The translations under genes and the position numbers were made by a program. The notes under the pieces are model-generated. The model was not told the DNA's origin. It ran no database searches and saw only the letters and a list, made by a program, of their open reading frames with translations. This document shows positions 29,121 through 38,520 of a DNA stretch of 64,000 bases, in pieces. The DNA lies in NCBI GenBank assembly GCA_030704615.1, contig CM060732.1, positions 12,336,001 through 12,400,000 of the forward strand. Reading direction: 5' to 3'. The first letter of the stretch is position 1; each line of letters opens with the position of its first letter. Source of the DNA: Takakia lepidozioides. Taxonomy: Eukaryota; Streptophyta; Takakiopsida; Takakiales; Takakiaceae.

Positions 29121-31854
29121 ACAGGGAGTACATCCACAGGTTTGTCTCTCATATAGGCCAGCACAGGTTCTAGAAACAGGATTGTGGATATTTCGTGGCA
29201 CACTCACACTCTAAAAATTCCATAGATTTTTAGCAGAGTCCCCAAAACAGAAACCAGGTTTAGATAGGTAGATTTCCCCTTTCTGCAGCTATCCCCCCAA
29301 AAACTGGGTCAACCAGAGTCCATTTGACAAAGATATGATGAATTTGGCTCCAATCATTTAAATTAGATCAAAAGGGCCCCCTTTTTTTTTTAAAGGTTTT
29401 CAAATTAAAAAAAATTTAAAGTTACACCCAAAATATCTAGTAATTGGTTCCCGGTTCCCTAAGTTCTATATGGTTTCCTAGGTTCCCTGGCCACGTGCCC
29501 TATAAGGATTTCAGTTGTGTTTACAAATGCACCCCCCACAGCTCTTGGTTACCAGTGACCTGCTCTCCTCCAGTCGAGATCCGTAGCTATGCCGAGCCTT
29601 AATCCTTTGCACCAATATTCCCAACAAAAGCAGGAGCACTTACAATGCAACCCCGGAAAGCACCAGAGCTAACTAGCTTGATCAAGAACGCTTACAGCCC
29701 TTCAAGCGTGCTGATTTTTCAAGGTGGCAACAACAGATATGCTATCACTGATTGTGTAAGCCTTTACATGGAGTTGGCACAGGCTGCCCTCAAGTTTTGG
29801 ATTGTAAACATAGACCGAGCAGGTCGTGTAGTGAGCTGGGCCCCTTCAGCTCATATCCCGCTCATACACCAAGTGTCACCTGGTGAGTCCACAGTCTCCC
29901 ACTCTCATGCTCTCCAGCCGCTGGCTCTACTTGAACTCCCATTCACTGCTGCCCCATTCGCTGCTCCCATTCAGGTCATGAATTTGTGGAAGGACTCACC
30001 TCAGATTGGAGGTGAATACCAAACATCTTTCATCCATAGCCATTTTCTAGTGTCATGCTCTTACAAACACAATGGCTGCTTACTGTGTAGGACAGACAGT
30101 AGCAATCCCCTCGTCCTCCAGTAAACCGGATCTCATTGCATAAGGCACTGGTATCGTGAACAGAAAACGTAGTCAAGTAGCGGTGAATTCTTAGTTCATG
30201 CAGCTGATTTCCGAGCCCTTTTGTCGATCCACGATTTGGTCATGCCAGTAAGCCCCTACAACATTGGCTTCATATCTCGCAGGGGAAACAATTATGGATG
30301 CCAAACAGGCCATCCAGGGTGGGCACTCAGTCCATCGCAAGTTTTGGTCCAATACCTGATCAAAGGGTTGCACATGAGCAGCTTGCATGCTCGTCAATCT
30401 CCAAAACCATGCAGCAGAGATGCCCGTCAGCTCCTACCAGCTCCTGGTTCTGCTCAGCCCTTCCCAGCCGCTGCCTCTATTTCGCTAGCCCTTGGTTCGG
30501 TGTGGGAGATTGGAACCACCGAATGGAGCTGCAGAGAACCAGGAAGCAAGTGGAAGGAGCAGGGCTGCCCACAGCCTCTTCTTCATCAGTCGACTCAGCA
30601 TCAGGAGGAGCTGGAATGGCTTCATCACCAGCCCTCTTACATCTGGGGATCCAGTCCAAAGGTAAGGGAAACCAGCCGCACTTGCGCATGAAAAGCCTGG
30701 TAATCAGGCCTAAATTTCAGATGCCAGGCTGCATAGCCCTCAATGTGCAGGTCCAGAAGCATCAAAACACCCTGGATTCATTCAATTCCAGCCACATTTC
30801 CAGTGTGAAGACATAGCCGCCAATGCACATGGCAATTAGGCCTGGAATCAGGCTGCAAAATCTTCGTAAGGCCTCACCATAGGCATGAAATGCTTCAGAT
30901 TCCTGCAGTAAAAGCACTTAGCAGCCCCCATTCACACCAGCACTGCTTCCACAAGCAGAGGCCGAAGCAGCAATTCGCAAGCTGATGGGCACCGACAGCG
31001 TTGAAAGCCTGCGTCACACTTCTCCCCTGCTACTCCTCTGCTCTATTCTCCTCTAGATCTAAGTCTGCTTCAACGTCGTCTTCAGCAATACAATGATCTT
31101 GAGACCGCCGCTGCTCCGAGGAGTGAGATTTGGACGAAACCTGCTTGGCCCTCCCTAAGTCCCTCTGCTTTGGTGCAGGGGCTGCCCTGGGTTGAGCAAC
31201 AGCCTTTGTATTCCGAGTCTGCTTTGCGGCACGCCCACTCCCAGTACCCTTACCTCAACTCCCAACCCTAGTCACAACAACCACTGCCTCTTCGCAGCGC
31301 GCGTTCTGACATGATCTCGCATTGGAGCAACCTCCTCTGTTGCACCAACTGTGCGCCACCGGGAAGTGGCTCATCTGGTGGGAGCGGCCTCAGGGTATGC
31401 AGCAGCTACTGCTGGCACCTGTGGTGGAGAGCGGGGTTGGCGCACTCCACTACGCAGCTCTGGCATCCTTCACCCATGCACTCCACCAGCCTGCGTACTG
31501 CCTCACGATGTGCGCTCATATCTTTGCTATCAAATCCTTCACCTTTTTCTCCCCTTCTGAATGTAACCTAATATCACTTCTCCATTTGTGACCTACCCCG
31601 TCGCAATCAAATATCTTAACATATCTCTGATTGAGTTCAGTAAGTTTGCATCTCTGCCGTTTGTGACAGAGAGTCGTCAGACCATAATGACCTCACTTCA
31701 GATCCGCTGTCTCTGAGCCATGCCATGGGTTCTCAAATGTATGGAAGGCGAATTGAGAGATTGGTCTCTCTCTCATTTTCAAAACAAAAACCACAAGTGC
31801 TAACCCTCAACTCCTACCTTGCACTCACAGGTAAGAGGTCATCTCTCTCGAGTG
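29121..31854. other. 5' leader of G2 with antisense open frames
   Basis: 2.7 kb. 29121-29380 and 29560-29620 match copy G1; 30952-31037 is the other shared block; 31766-31854 (CACTCGAGAGAGATGA on the element strand and beyond) is a leader shared with G1. In between, plus-strand frames at 29645-30124 (159 aa) and 30221-30691 look protein-like but unrecognised, and they are not the same as those in G1. This part may be a capture of different host sequence in each copy. No primer-binding site found. Confidence 0.45.
29645..30124 (+). CDS. Antisense frame in G2 leader, unknown
   Basis: 159 codons from ATG. The first 90 residues look like a folded protein (FQGGNNRYAITDCVSLYME, AALKFWIVNIDRAGRVVSW). 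A further segment (30221-30380; HDLVMPVSPYNIGFISRRGN) could belong to the same protein after an intron or frame break. Not recognised. Plus strand, opposite to the element. Confidence 0.3.
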   Translation: MQPRKAPELTSLIKNAYSPSSVLIFQGGNNRYAITDCVSLYMELAQAALKFWIVNIDRAGRVVSWAPSAHIPLIHQVSPGESTVSHSHALQPLALLELPFTAAPFAAPIQVMNLWKDSPQIGGEYQTSFIHSHFLVSCSYKHNGCLLCRTDSSNPLVLQ

Positions 31855-32203
31855 ATAGAAAGCTAGGAACACACTGTTCACACAAGAAACATGAAATCCA
31901 TCGCTATCACTCTTTATAATAGTAGTCGAGCCAGGGGCACCCCAAGCTATGGGGACTCCACCCCACAACAACCTACACTCCCATCATGAGTACACTCAGA
32001 TCTAAACGCATGCAGGAGCTCGGTCGCGCAGGCTCAACTCGAGAGAGATGAGCTGCGCGACTGCCGCTCTCGTGAAGATAAGACGGACCAGGTGTCAAAC
32101 TAAACTTGACACCTGATTTAACACTTGACCTAAATCCAAGTGTTAAATACAAATAACTAGTTTTATGCTAGCTGTTTTCACACTGTGCTTATTTAACTTG
32201 ACA
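31855..32203 (-). repeat. 5' terminal block A1 of G2
   Basis: 349 bp, element strand begins TGTCAAGTTA at 32203 next to the AGGC duplication. One base shorter than A2 (19851-20200), otherwise identical. It is followed by CACTCGAGAGAGATGA rather than by block B. Confidence 0.92.
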
Positions 32204-32207
32204 AGGC
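32204..32207 (+). repeat. G2 target-site duplication, right (AGGC)
   Basis: Copy of 19762-19765. Confidence 0.85.
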
Positions 32208-32760
32208 GTTCAAATTTAACCCTCACCTCAATGGGTTGAATGTCAATATATTTCCCTGGTCTTCCAAAATAGGCAATAGGAATGGTAAATTATGGGGCCC
32301 AATGACTCTTTCAGTTGTACTAGACCAATACCCAGTCAACTTGCCAGACATTGCAAATCACTTTGGATTTTATCTTGGGGTGTTTGGCGATTTTTGACCC
32401 CCACATGTGAACAGACACACTTAGACAAGATCCAGCATGGAAATGATCCGTCACTGTAGCCTCTCGGCTCAATGAAACAGGTTGTGCACAAATAGTGATT
32501 ATGATGCCAAAGGAACCACAAGTACCAGAATTCGTTAAGCATTGATAACTATAATTACACTATCCGACTAATTGAAGATACATCTTCTTTAACATGTTTC
32601 AATTGTAGCACGCTGGGCCACATCAAGGCTAAATGCGTCAAGGGGAAGAGGAAAAGGTCAGGATCCAGGAATGCCAAGATGACTCCCCCACTAATCAACA
32701 TCAATTCACCTATGGACTCTGCTCAACCTAATCTCTTGTTCAATTCCATCTCTACCAAAT
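32208..32760 (+). pseudogene. LINE ORF1, 3' part with CCHC knuckle
   Basis: Continues the frame broken at 19765: KFNPHLNGLNV, then FPWSSKIGNRNGKLWGPM to a stop near 32392. A zinc knuckle CFNCSTLGHIKAKC follows at about 32600 in a later frame with a basic tail (KGKRKRSGSRN). This DUF4283-plus-knuckle layout is usual for plant L1-type ORF1. Frame breaks are old; the Gypsy insertion is younger. Confidence 0.7.
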
Positions 32761-32861
32761 ATATATGTCAACATCTAATGAGCTGTTACAGTCCAGCCCC
32801 ATATTGAGAGTTGCTAAAAAAATAAGAATCTCTGCCATGCGAGATCCACTGAATGTCCTAC

Positions 32862-33306
32862 AAAGGGCAGCGGTAGCGAGAGAAGGCCCTGCTCTTATAT
32901 ACTGGAGCGTCCGCAAGATTCCGAAAAAGGTGGCACATGATAAGCCAAATGAAATTACACCCTAAGTAAAATATCCGGCCAATCATTTATGGCTAAACTG
33001 GGTAGCCGAAATGACTTAAATATTAGTGATGAAGGTGCAGTTAAGTTCACGGGAGCTCTATCCTACGGGTAAATCGCACGTAACGATCGGGTGATGTGGC
33101 ACCCCACGTATCTTACGTGGCATGCTTCGTGAACCCTTTCATATTTTAACCTGTATTTGTCCGCCACGTGGGGTAAAGTGGTCTTTCGTCCAGCTACGTG
33201 ACATGGACAAGTCAATTGATTTATTCTGGATTCGACATAGAAAATTAATTATTTCGAGTAAAAGAATATTGAATTGGTTTACTTTACTTTTGTCTTTTAG
33301 AAAAGA
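32862..33306 (-). repeat. Inverted copy of the F-box gene promoter (left arm)
   Basis: About 445 bp whose reverse complement matches 35491-35924 at roughly 90% or better, including the TATA region (TTATATACTGG here) and the first bases of the downstream 5' UTR. As oriented it would drive transcription leftward, toward G2. Confidence 0.88.
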
Positions 33307-33309
33307 TTC

Positions 33310-33375
33310 TTTTCTTAAACGGAGGCCATGGACGCACTTTTTTTGTGATTATTTTGGGGAAAAAAATTTAATGGG
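33310..33375 (+). repeat. Inner inverted repeat, left arm
   Basis: Reverse complement of 34272-34338 (shared AAAGTGCGTCCA and CCCCAAAATAATC). The sequence is LINE-derived, so this is a folded-back piece of the same LINE. Confidence 0.8.
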
Positions 33376-33399
33376 TCTGGGAGAGGAGCTAGTAGGTGT

Positions 33400-33812
33400 T
33401 GCTGGATGAGGGACTTCAACATCGTTGACTCCTCATACGACCCGCAGGGGCTCTGGACTATTCACCCCTTGCACGGAAGAGGTTAACCAATGGCTATCTT
33501 TTAACCCAAAACCACAACCCAGTTGAAGCTGTCAATTCCTCTCAAATCCCACAATCTCCCTCTCACCTTTTCTTCACATGGACAAACAACAGAGATCTGG
33601 AAAGCCTACAAATGGGTCGGCTAGACAAAGTCTACACATCCCTCAACCTCATTCAGTGGATTACCAAGGACCCTCAGGAACCCATCGCCCAAGGATTTGA
33701 TCATGCTTTGGTTTTAGTCTCCTTCTCTATCCCACACCTTCAAACGAATGGCCAGGGTCTCTATAAACTCAACACCTCCCTCTTGAAGCTTCCTTCCTTC
33801 AAATTATGACTA
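33400..33812 (+). pseudogene. LINE endonuclease remnant
   Basis: Broken plus-strand frames read the C-terminal half of an L1-type APE endonuclease: RDFNIVDSSYDPQG, FFTWTNNRDLESLQMGRLDKVY, LNLIQWI and FDHALVLVSF (the usual SDH has Phe for Ser). Same strand as the LINE ORF1 and the zinc-binding end at 34285, so all belong to one LINE. Confidence 0.75.
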
Positions 33813-34271
33813 GTCGGTCTGGGCCCAAGTCATGATCCCCGAGCAAGACCCTACAGAGAGATTTCTTTCCACGCTCAAGGTAGTTAATATATAGAAAGCC
33901 AAAAAATGAGCAAAGACCTTGCTTTAGCCAGGAAGAGAAAGATCAAAGCACTCACCAAATGCACCTGATTCGAGCTTGAAGTGAATTGGCGACACACACG
34001 TGAAGAACTTGAAATCCTCAAGGCTCCACTTTCTATGATTATTGTCCTTTGTTCTAGGTTAATATGGCCCATTTCTGGTTCCAATCATATGAAGCTTAAC
34101 TAGACCTTTTAAGGCGATTCAGGGAGTTCATATCTAGGTTGACCTGCTCTCCCTCTTCATTGAGGGGGAGGTTAGTTCTTTCCGGGTGTGTTGACATTGT
34201 TGTTCTTTTCTCTCTCCTTCTACCTAAAGAGGTTTATTCGTTATTTCACTTAGTGTATATATAACTGGGGT

Positions 34272-34338
34272 TTTAATTTTTTTCCCCAAAATAATCCCAA
34301 AAAAAGTGCGTCCAGGGCCTCCGTCTACCTTAAAAAAG
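34272..34338 (-). repeat. Inner inverted repeat, right arm
   Basis: Partner of 33310-33375; leads directly into the LINE C-terminal domain. Confidence 0.8.
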
Positions 34339-35062
34339 AGTGGAGCTTATCGCTGGTAGGGCAGGTAAAATGGACTCAGATTTGGAAGGAAATCTGGCGC
34401 AAAGATAGAGCTTCCAAGCTCTCTGCCTTTCTATGGAAAATTGCGCATCGTATCCTCCCAGTCAAGGTGTTTATGGGAACTGATAATGTGGATTGTGACA
34501 TGTGCTCAGGAAATCGGGAAACCCTGGAACACTGCCTGGTGGCTTGTCCTTTGGCAAAGAGAGCCTGGTCCCTGGTCATCCGTTTCTATTCGAACTGGGA
34601 ATCTCTTCCTTCTCCTACCCCTCCCCCCCTCTTTCTTCTTAATTATAGGCAGGGAGGGAGTATGCTTAAATGCCCGGTGTGGGGTTGTTTGCGTGCTCAT
34701 TCTTTGTGGGCAATCTAGAAGGCCAGATGTGCCTGGATTTTTCAAGGAAAATCCCCCAGTCTCAGGTCCATTCTGTTTAATGTTTATATACATCTGAGAA
34801 CTGAGGGGAGGAAAGCCTGGCTGGCTTTGTGTGCAGCTCTTCCCCGAGCTTCAGAACGGCGCAGGGCGAAGCTTCTCAAGAGGTTTGATATCTCCTGGTG
34901 CAAGAATGACCTCCTCGGCACCAGACTGTCCGACACAACAATGCGCTGGAAAGACACCTCCCCCCCCCCCAATGGGAAATCTCCGGTTGACGGGGAAGAG
35001 TCTAACTTCAACTGGAGGCACAAGCGCGCTAGGGATTCTAAATCCAGGGCTCACCTTAAGTT
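34285..35062 (+). pseudogene. LINE C-terminal zinc-binding (zf-RVT) region
   Basis: Frames read WTQIWKEIWRKDRASKLSAFLWKIAHRILPV and then CDMCSGNRETLEHCLVACPLAKRAW, the reverse-transcriptase zinc-binding domain found at the end of plant LINE ORF2. After a stop at 34718 the tail continues in another frame (SERRRAKLLKRFDISW) to 35062. RT itself is missing between this and the endonuclease. The LINE 3' end is probably at about 35491, where a TA microsatellite and the promoter arm begin. Confidence 0.8.
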
Positions 35063-35469
35063 TTAGTGTTCATCTTTAGCGCATTGGGCATGCCATTGGG
35101 TTCTGTCGTTTCTAGACTCTGTTGTTTTCAGGCACAACTGTTATCTGGCTCTGCAGTTATGGAGGTAGGAAGATTAGCTTCAGCTTTTAGGCTCGGCTGC
35201 TCTCTGTCTTAGCAGTTCTGGTTGTTGGTTGGCCTCTTTGCTATCTGCTTTCAGCTTCTGCCCTAGCTTTTGTTTGCAGGCTCGCAGCTCATCTGCTTTC
35301 TCTGGGCTCTGCGATACATTTGGCTCTTTCATGAATTCACTCTCTTTCCTTCTTGTGGTCTCTTGGAATTATGGTTAGGGGGGTACCCCCCACTAAGCCT
35401 TCACGGCCCAGGGTGGTACCTTCATCCATCCTTTAATAAATTTCCATGGGCCTTTGTCCCTGTTCTTCA

Positions 35470-35491
35470 ATATATATATATATATATATAT
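35470..35491. repeat. TA microsatellite
   Basis: About 11 TA units at the junction of LINE tail and promoter arm; may mark the LINE tail. Confidence 0.9.
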
Positions 35492-35924
35492 CTTTTCTAA
35501 AAGACAAAAGTAAAAGTAAACCTTTTACTTGAAATAATTAATTTATTATATCGAATCGAGAATAAATCAATTGACTTGTCCATGTCACGTAGCTGGACAA
35601 AAGACCACTTCACTCCACGTGGCGGACAAATACAAGTTAAGAGGATGAAAGGGTTCCCTAAGCATGCCACGCAAGATAAGTGGGAGTGCCACATCACCCG
35701 ATCGTTACGTGCGATGTACCCGCAGGATAGCTCCCGTGAACTTAACTGTACCCTCATCACTAATATTTAAGTCATTTCGGCTACCCAGTTTAGCCATAAA
35801 TGATTGGCCGGATATTTTACTTAGGGTGTAATTTCATTTGGCTTATCGTGCGCCACCTTTTTCGGAATCTTGCGGACGCTCCAGTATATAAGAGCGGGGC
35901 CTTCCCTCGCTGCCGCTGCCCTTT
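35491..35924 (+). repeat. F-box gene promoter (right arm of inverted repeat)
   Basis: 434 bp directly upstream of the F-box gene, repeated inverted at 32862-33306. Contains ACGTGGC words, CACGTGGCGG near 35615 and a TATA box at 35885. Confidence 0.88.
35885..35892 (+). promoter_or_regulatory. TATA box of the F-box gene
   Basis: TATATAAG lies 165 bp before the ATG at 36050, leaving about 135 bp of pyrimidine-rich 5' UTR. The box is kept in the inverted copy. Confidence 0.6.
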
Positions 35925-36049
35925 TCGCTCTGCCTTCCTGTCTGGCCGCTCTCTCTGTGCTCGCTCTCGGACATCGCTAGTAACCTGCGTGTAAACACCC
36001 TGATAGGCCGTTCATGCAGAGAGAGCTTGTGTGTGGAGGTGCGTAAGTT

Positions 36050-37387
36050 ATGGCAGCAGATTATTCCTTGGTCTCGTGGTTTAAAGCCTATTCTGCAGCA
36101 ATGAGACTGCAATCGCATGCGCATGAGACGCCTGGGCATGAGACCGGTAGGGAGGATCGACGCTTTCCAGGACCCTCCACTACTCGGCCTGCTGCTGTAT
36201 CGGATGATGGTGTGCATCTTGACGAGGACCAGTGCAGTGGGCTCCCACTTGAGCTAGAGAATCGAGTGTTGGCACATTTACCGTACTCAAGTCTCTTCCG
36301 CTTCCGGTCGGTTTGCAAGAGGTGGAATGCCCTACTGTCTACTCCCAGTTTTCTGGATATGTGTAAGGAAGTCCCTCTGGAGATGGCCAAGCAATACTTT
36401 TGTATCGTGGAGGCTTGTCAGACAGACGTCATGGTGATCTATGATTCGAGAAAGGGTGCGTGGTTCAACATGGATCTCCAATTCATCAAGGAAAATTTGA
36501 TTGATTCTTCGGTCCACCACATTCGTGGTGGAGATGGAGGCTTACTTTGCATTGTGTCTGAAAATGTAGATTCATACACCTACACTGTGTGCAACCCAGT
36601 GTCGAAGTGCATGAGACGGCTGCCTGTCCTTCCCCTTTTGGGACAGCATCGTTTACAAAACTTGGTGGTGGACAAATCCACCAAGAACTACAAGGTTATT
36701 GTCGTAGGTGATACATCCATTGCATCTTCGAATCAGACACAGGTTTATGACTCAGTCACCCACGCTTGGAAAGAAGCTGGAAACATGCATGTGGATTCAG
36801 CAGCCTGGACAACAAGTGCCATTCGTGGAAATGTTATGTATGTCTTAGCTTACCAACCTCAGATCAGAGGGTCACTGTGCATATTGCTAGCTTTTAATAT
36901 ACAGAGTGATCTCTGGAGTGAAGTGGCAAGTGGCATCTGGGGTCAGGTTGGTACTACAGGAATGCCATTATGTCCTCTGCCAATGTGGCTTGTAAAGAGT
37001 GGAGGCCGATACCTTTTGGAGAGCCGCGGACGGCTACTGCTGGTTGGAACTGTTGGAGATGGACACTCCGAGGTGTCAAAGGCAATGTGTGTGTGGGAGT
37101 TCAAGCTGTCTACTCTACAATGGGAAGAGTTTGCAAGAATGCCGGACAAGGTGCTCCATGATTTCTTTTCAACTGTTGTGGGTGCAGACTGGCCGTGGCC
37201 ATCGTGGTATGCGGCAGGGTATGGTGATTGCATATTGTTGCAGCGAGGGACATCAAGAACTGTTCTGTACAACTTGGTGGACGGATCGTGGAAGTGGCTT
37301 CCTCTCATTCGAAACAAGACCTTTGATTGGAATTCTCCACTGATTCATGGCTTTGTTGGCAATCTTACTTTGGGCACGCCAGTTTAG
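36050..37387 (+). CDS. F-box protein with C-terminal beta-propeller
   Basis: 445 residues in one exon from ATG 36050. An F-box spans residues 64-104 (GLPLELENRVLAHLPYSSLFRFRSVCKRWNALL pattern with the LP, L, RxVCKxW landmarks), which should bind SKP1 in an SCF ubiquitin ligase. Residues 120-440 form kelch/F-box-associated type blades (YTVCNPVSKCMRRLP, VYDSVTHAWKEAG, LAFNIQSDLWSEV, VWEFKLSTLQWEEFARMP), which would hold the target. It resembles the Arabidopsis At5g15710/LCR group of single-chain F-box/kelch proteins; the target is unknown. The promoter is duplicated in inverted orientation upstream, which may affect expression. No frame damage. Confidence 0.88.
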   Translation: MAADYSLVSWFKAYSAAMRLQSHAHETPGHETGREDRRFPGPSTTRPAAVSDDGVHLDEDQCSGLPLELENRVLAHLPYSSLFRFRSVCKRWNALLSTPSFLDMCKEVPLEMAKQYFCIVEACQTDVMVIYDSRKGAWFNMDLQFIKENLIDSSVHHIRGGDGGLLCIVSENVDSYTYTVCNPVSKCMRRLPVLPLLGQHRLQNLVVDKSTKNYKVIVVGDTSIASSNQTQVYDSVTHAWKEAGNMHVDSAAWTTSAIRGNVMYVLAYQPQIRGSLCILLAFNIQSDLWSEVASGIWGQVGTTGMPLCPLPMWLVKSGGRYLLESRGRLLLVGTVGDGHSEVSKAMCVWEFKLSTLQWEEFARMPDKVLHDFFSTVVGADWPWPSWYAAGYGDCILLQRGTSRTVLYNLVDGSWKWLPLIRNKTFDWNSPLIHGFVGNLTLGTPV

Positions 37388-38520
37388 CCCCCTCAGGACT
37401 GGATTCTCTCTCGTTGGGGTCTTTGAGGGAATTTTCCTGTGTATACTTGACTAATCCAGTCTTTTAGTTTTTTCTTGGTCTTGGCTTTTAAACCACTTCA
37501 ATCCATTACATTTTCTTGGACAATTTTGGTCACTAACAGTAGCTCAGTTCGATATTGCACTGTGTGTCACCCCAGTGGTTTGGGGCTCAAATCCTGCTAC
37601 CTTGTCCTGTGTGATATGGTTTCGTGGCCTAAAGGTCTGGGGACGGTGTCTCCTATATGCTTCATGGATTCTAACAAAGGGGGTTAATTTTTTCCCCTCC
37701 TCCAGCCTGAACTGTAGTTTGGGCTTGACCCCCTTGCGAAGCGAAGTTTTGCCTTACTCAATATGAACTCTTATCACCATCATCATAGATGTTATAACTC
37801 TGGTGTCCATGTAAGAGTGAAAAGTCGTGAAGCACAGTGGCCCATGTTATCATGTGAGAAGTCAGAAATATTTGTTCAATTCTCAGTTAGTGGGCATGTT
37901 TATGAGCCATAGTTTTTAGCTGTGGTGCGACGTACTTAGTAGCAAGTGTATCAATATTTTGTGCATATGACATTGAGTTGGGGGTTAAACATGGAGACAA
38001 GAGAGCACTTTGTCGCAACAAAAAGGTCAGCAACACGGTGGGCTCTAGGAGGGTTGTGTTGCTGACCTTTCACCTGTAGTTGATGCTGACACAGGAGGAC
38101 AGCCCACTTTCAGAAGGATACCCCTATCCATGCAAAGCATATTTCTGAAGGCCTTAGTTGAGTAAGATATCTGTGCTCGGAGATGGCACCCAAAGTCATT
38201 CTGTCGAGGCCAGGGTGGCAGTGTTATGAAGCAAGATGGAAGAGCTGAAAGGTTTGCTGATACTCTACTCTGATACTGTTCTATCCTAATTCAACATGGC
38301 ATGTTCCAGAAATGCTGGCTAAGTTTCTACAATTCCTGCTGTTTTGCAGGTTAAGAGATTATGGCTTGTATGAAGGCGAACTACAATGTGTCAAAACCTC
38401 ATCTTACTAGGTTTTCTGCTCAATAATCATCCCTGACTCGTCCTTCCACAACTAAAACAATGACAAACTACCACCTTTGTGCCCTCAGGTTTGGAGCTCT
38501 GCAATTTGTTTTTGTTTGTT
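37388..38520. other. Convergent intergenic region
   Basis: Lies between the 3' ends of the F-box gene and the PPR gene. Apart from a SINE-like segment (37537-37720) no coding signal is seen. Confidence 0.6.
37537..37720 (+). repeat. SINE-like repeat, copy 1
   Basis: Contains a B-box-like GGGCTCAAATCC and then GCTACCTTGTC, and shares about 100 bp with 54130-54330. Pol III tRNA-derived SINEs have GGTTCRANNCC at this place. A-box and tail were not defined. Confidence 0.4.

Larger units (their letters stand above)
19766..32203 (-). mobile_element. Gypsy-like retrotransposon with DNA methyltransferase and PHD finger, copy G2 (complete)
   Basis: 12,438 bp, minus strand, with a 4-5 bp TSD. Order from the 5' end: terminal block A1 (31855-32203), long leader, ORF1 (28371-29120), Gag (26558-27850), protease plus cytosine-5 methyltransferase (24272-26410), the methyltransferase C-terminus (23682-24302), RT-RNase H-integrase-PHD (20547-23681), polypurine tract, and a 3' block B1-A2-B2 (19766-20289). 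A1 and A2 differ by one indel in 350 bp, so insertion was recent. Internal stops (TGA after Gag, TAA at 26456, TAG at 23682) and one frame change mean the copy either needs recoding or was moved by another copy's proteins. It is inserted antisense in a LINE. Confidence 0.92.

Noticed and set aside
32862-35924. Long terminal inverted repeats of a Pack-MULE that captured LINE sequence
   Set aside because: The arms end inside what looks like F-box promoter/5' UTR, no 9 bp target duplication flanks them, and no transposon-type end sequence is seen.
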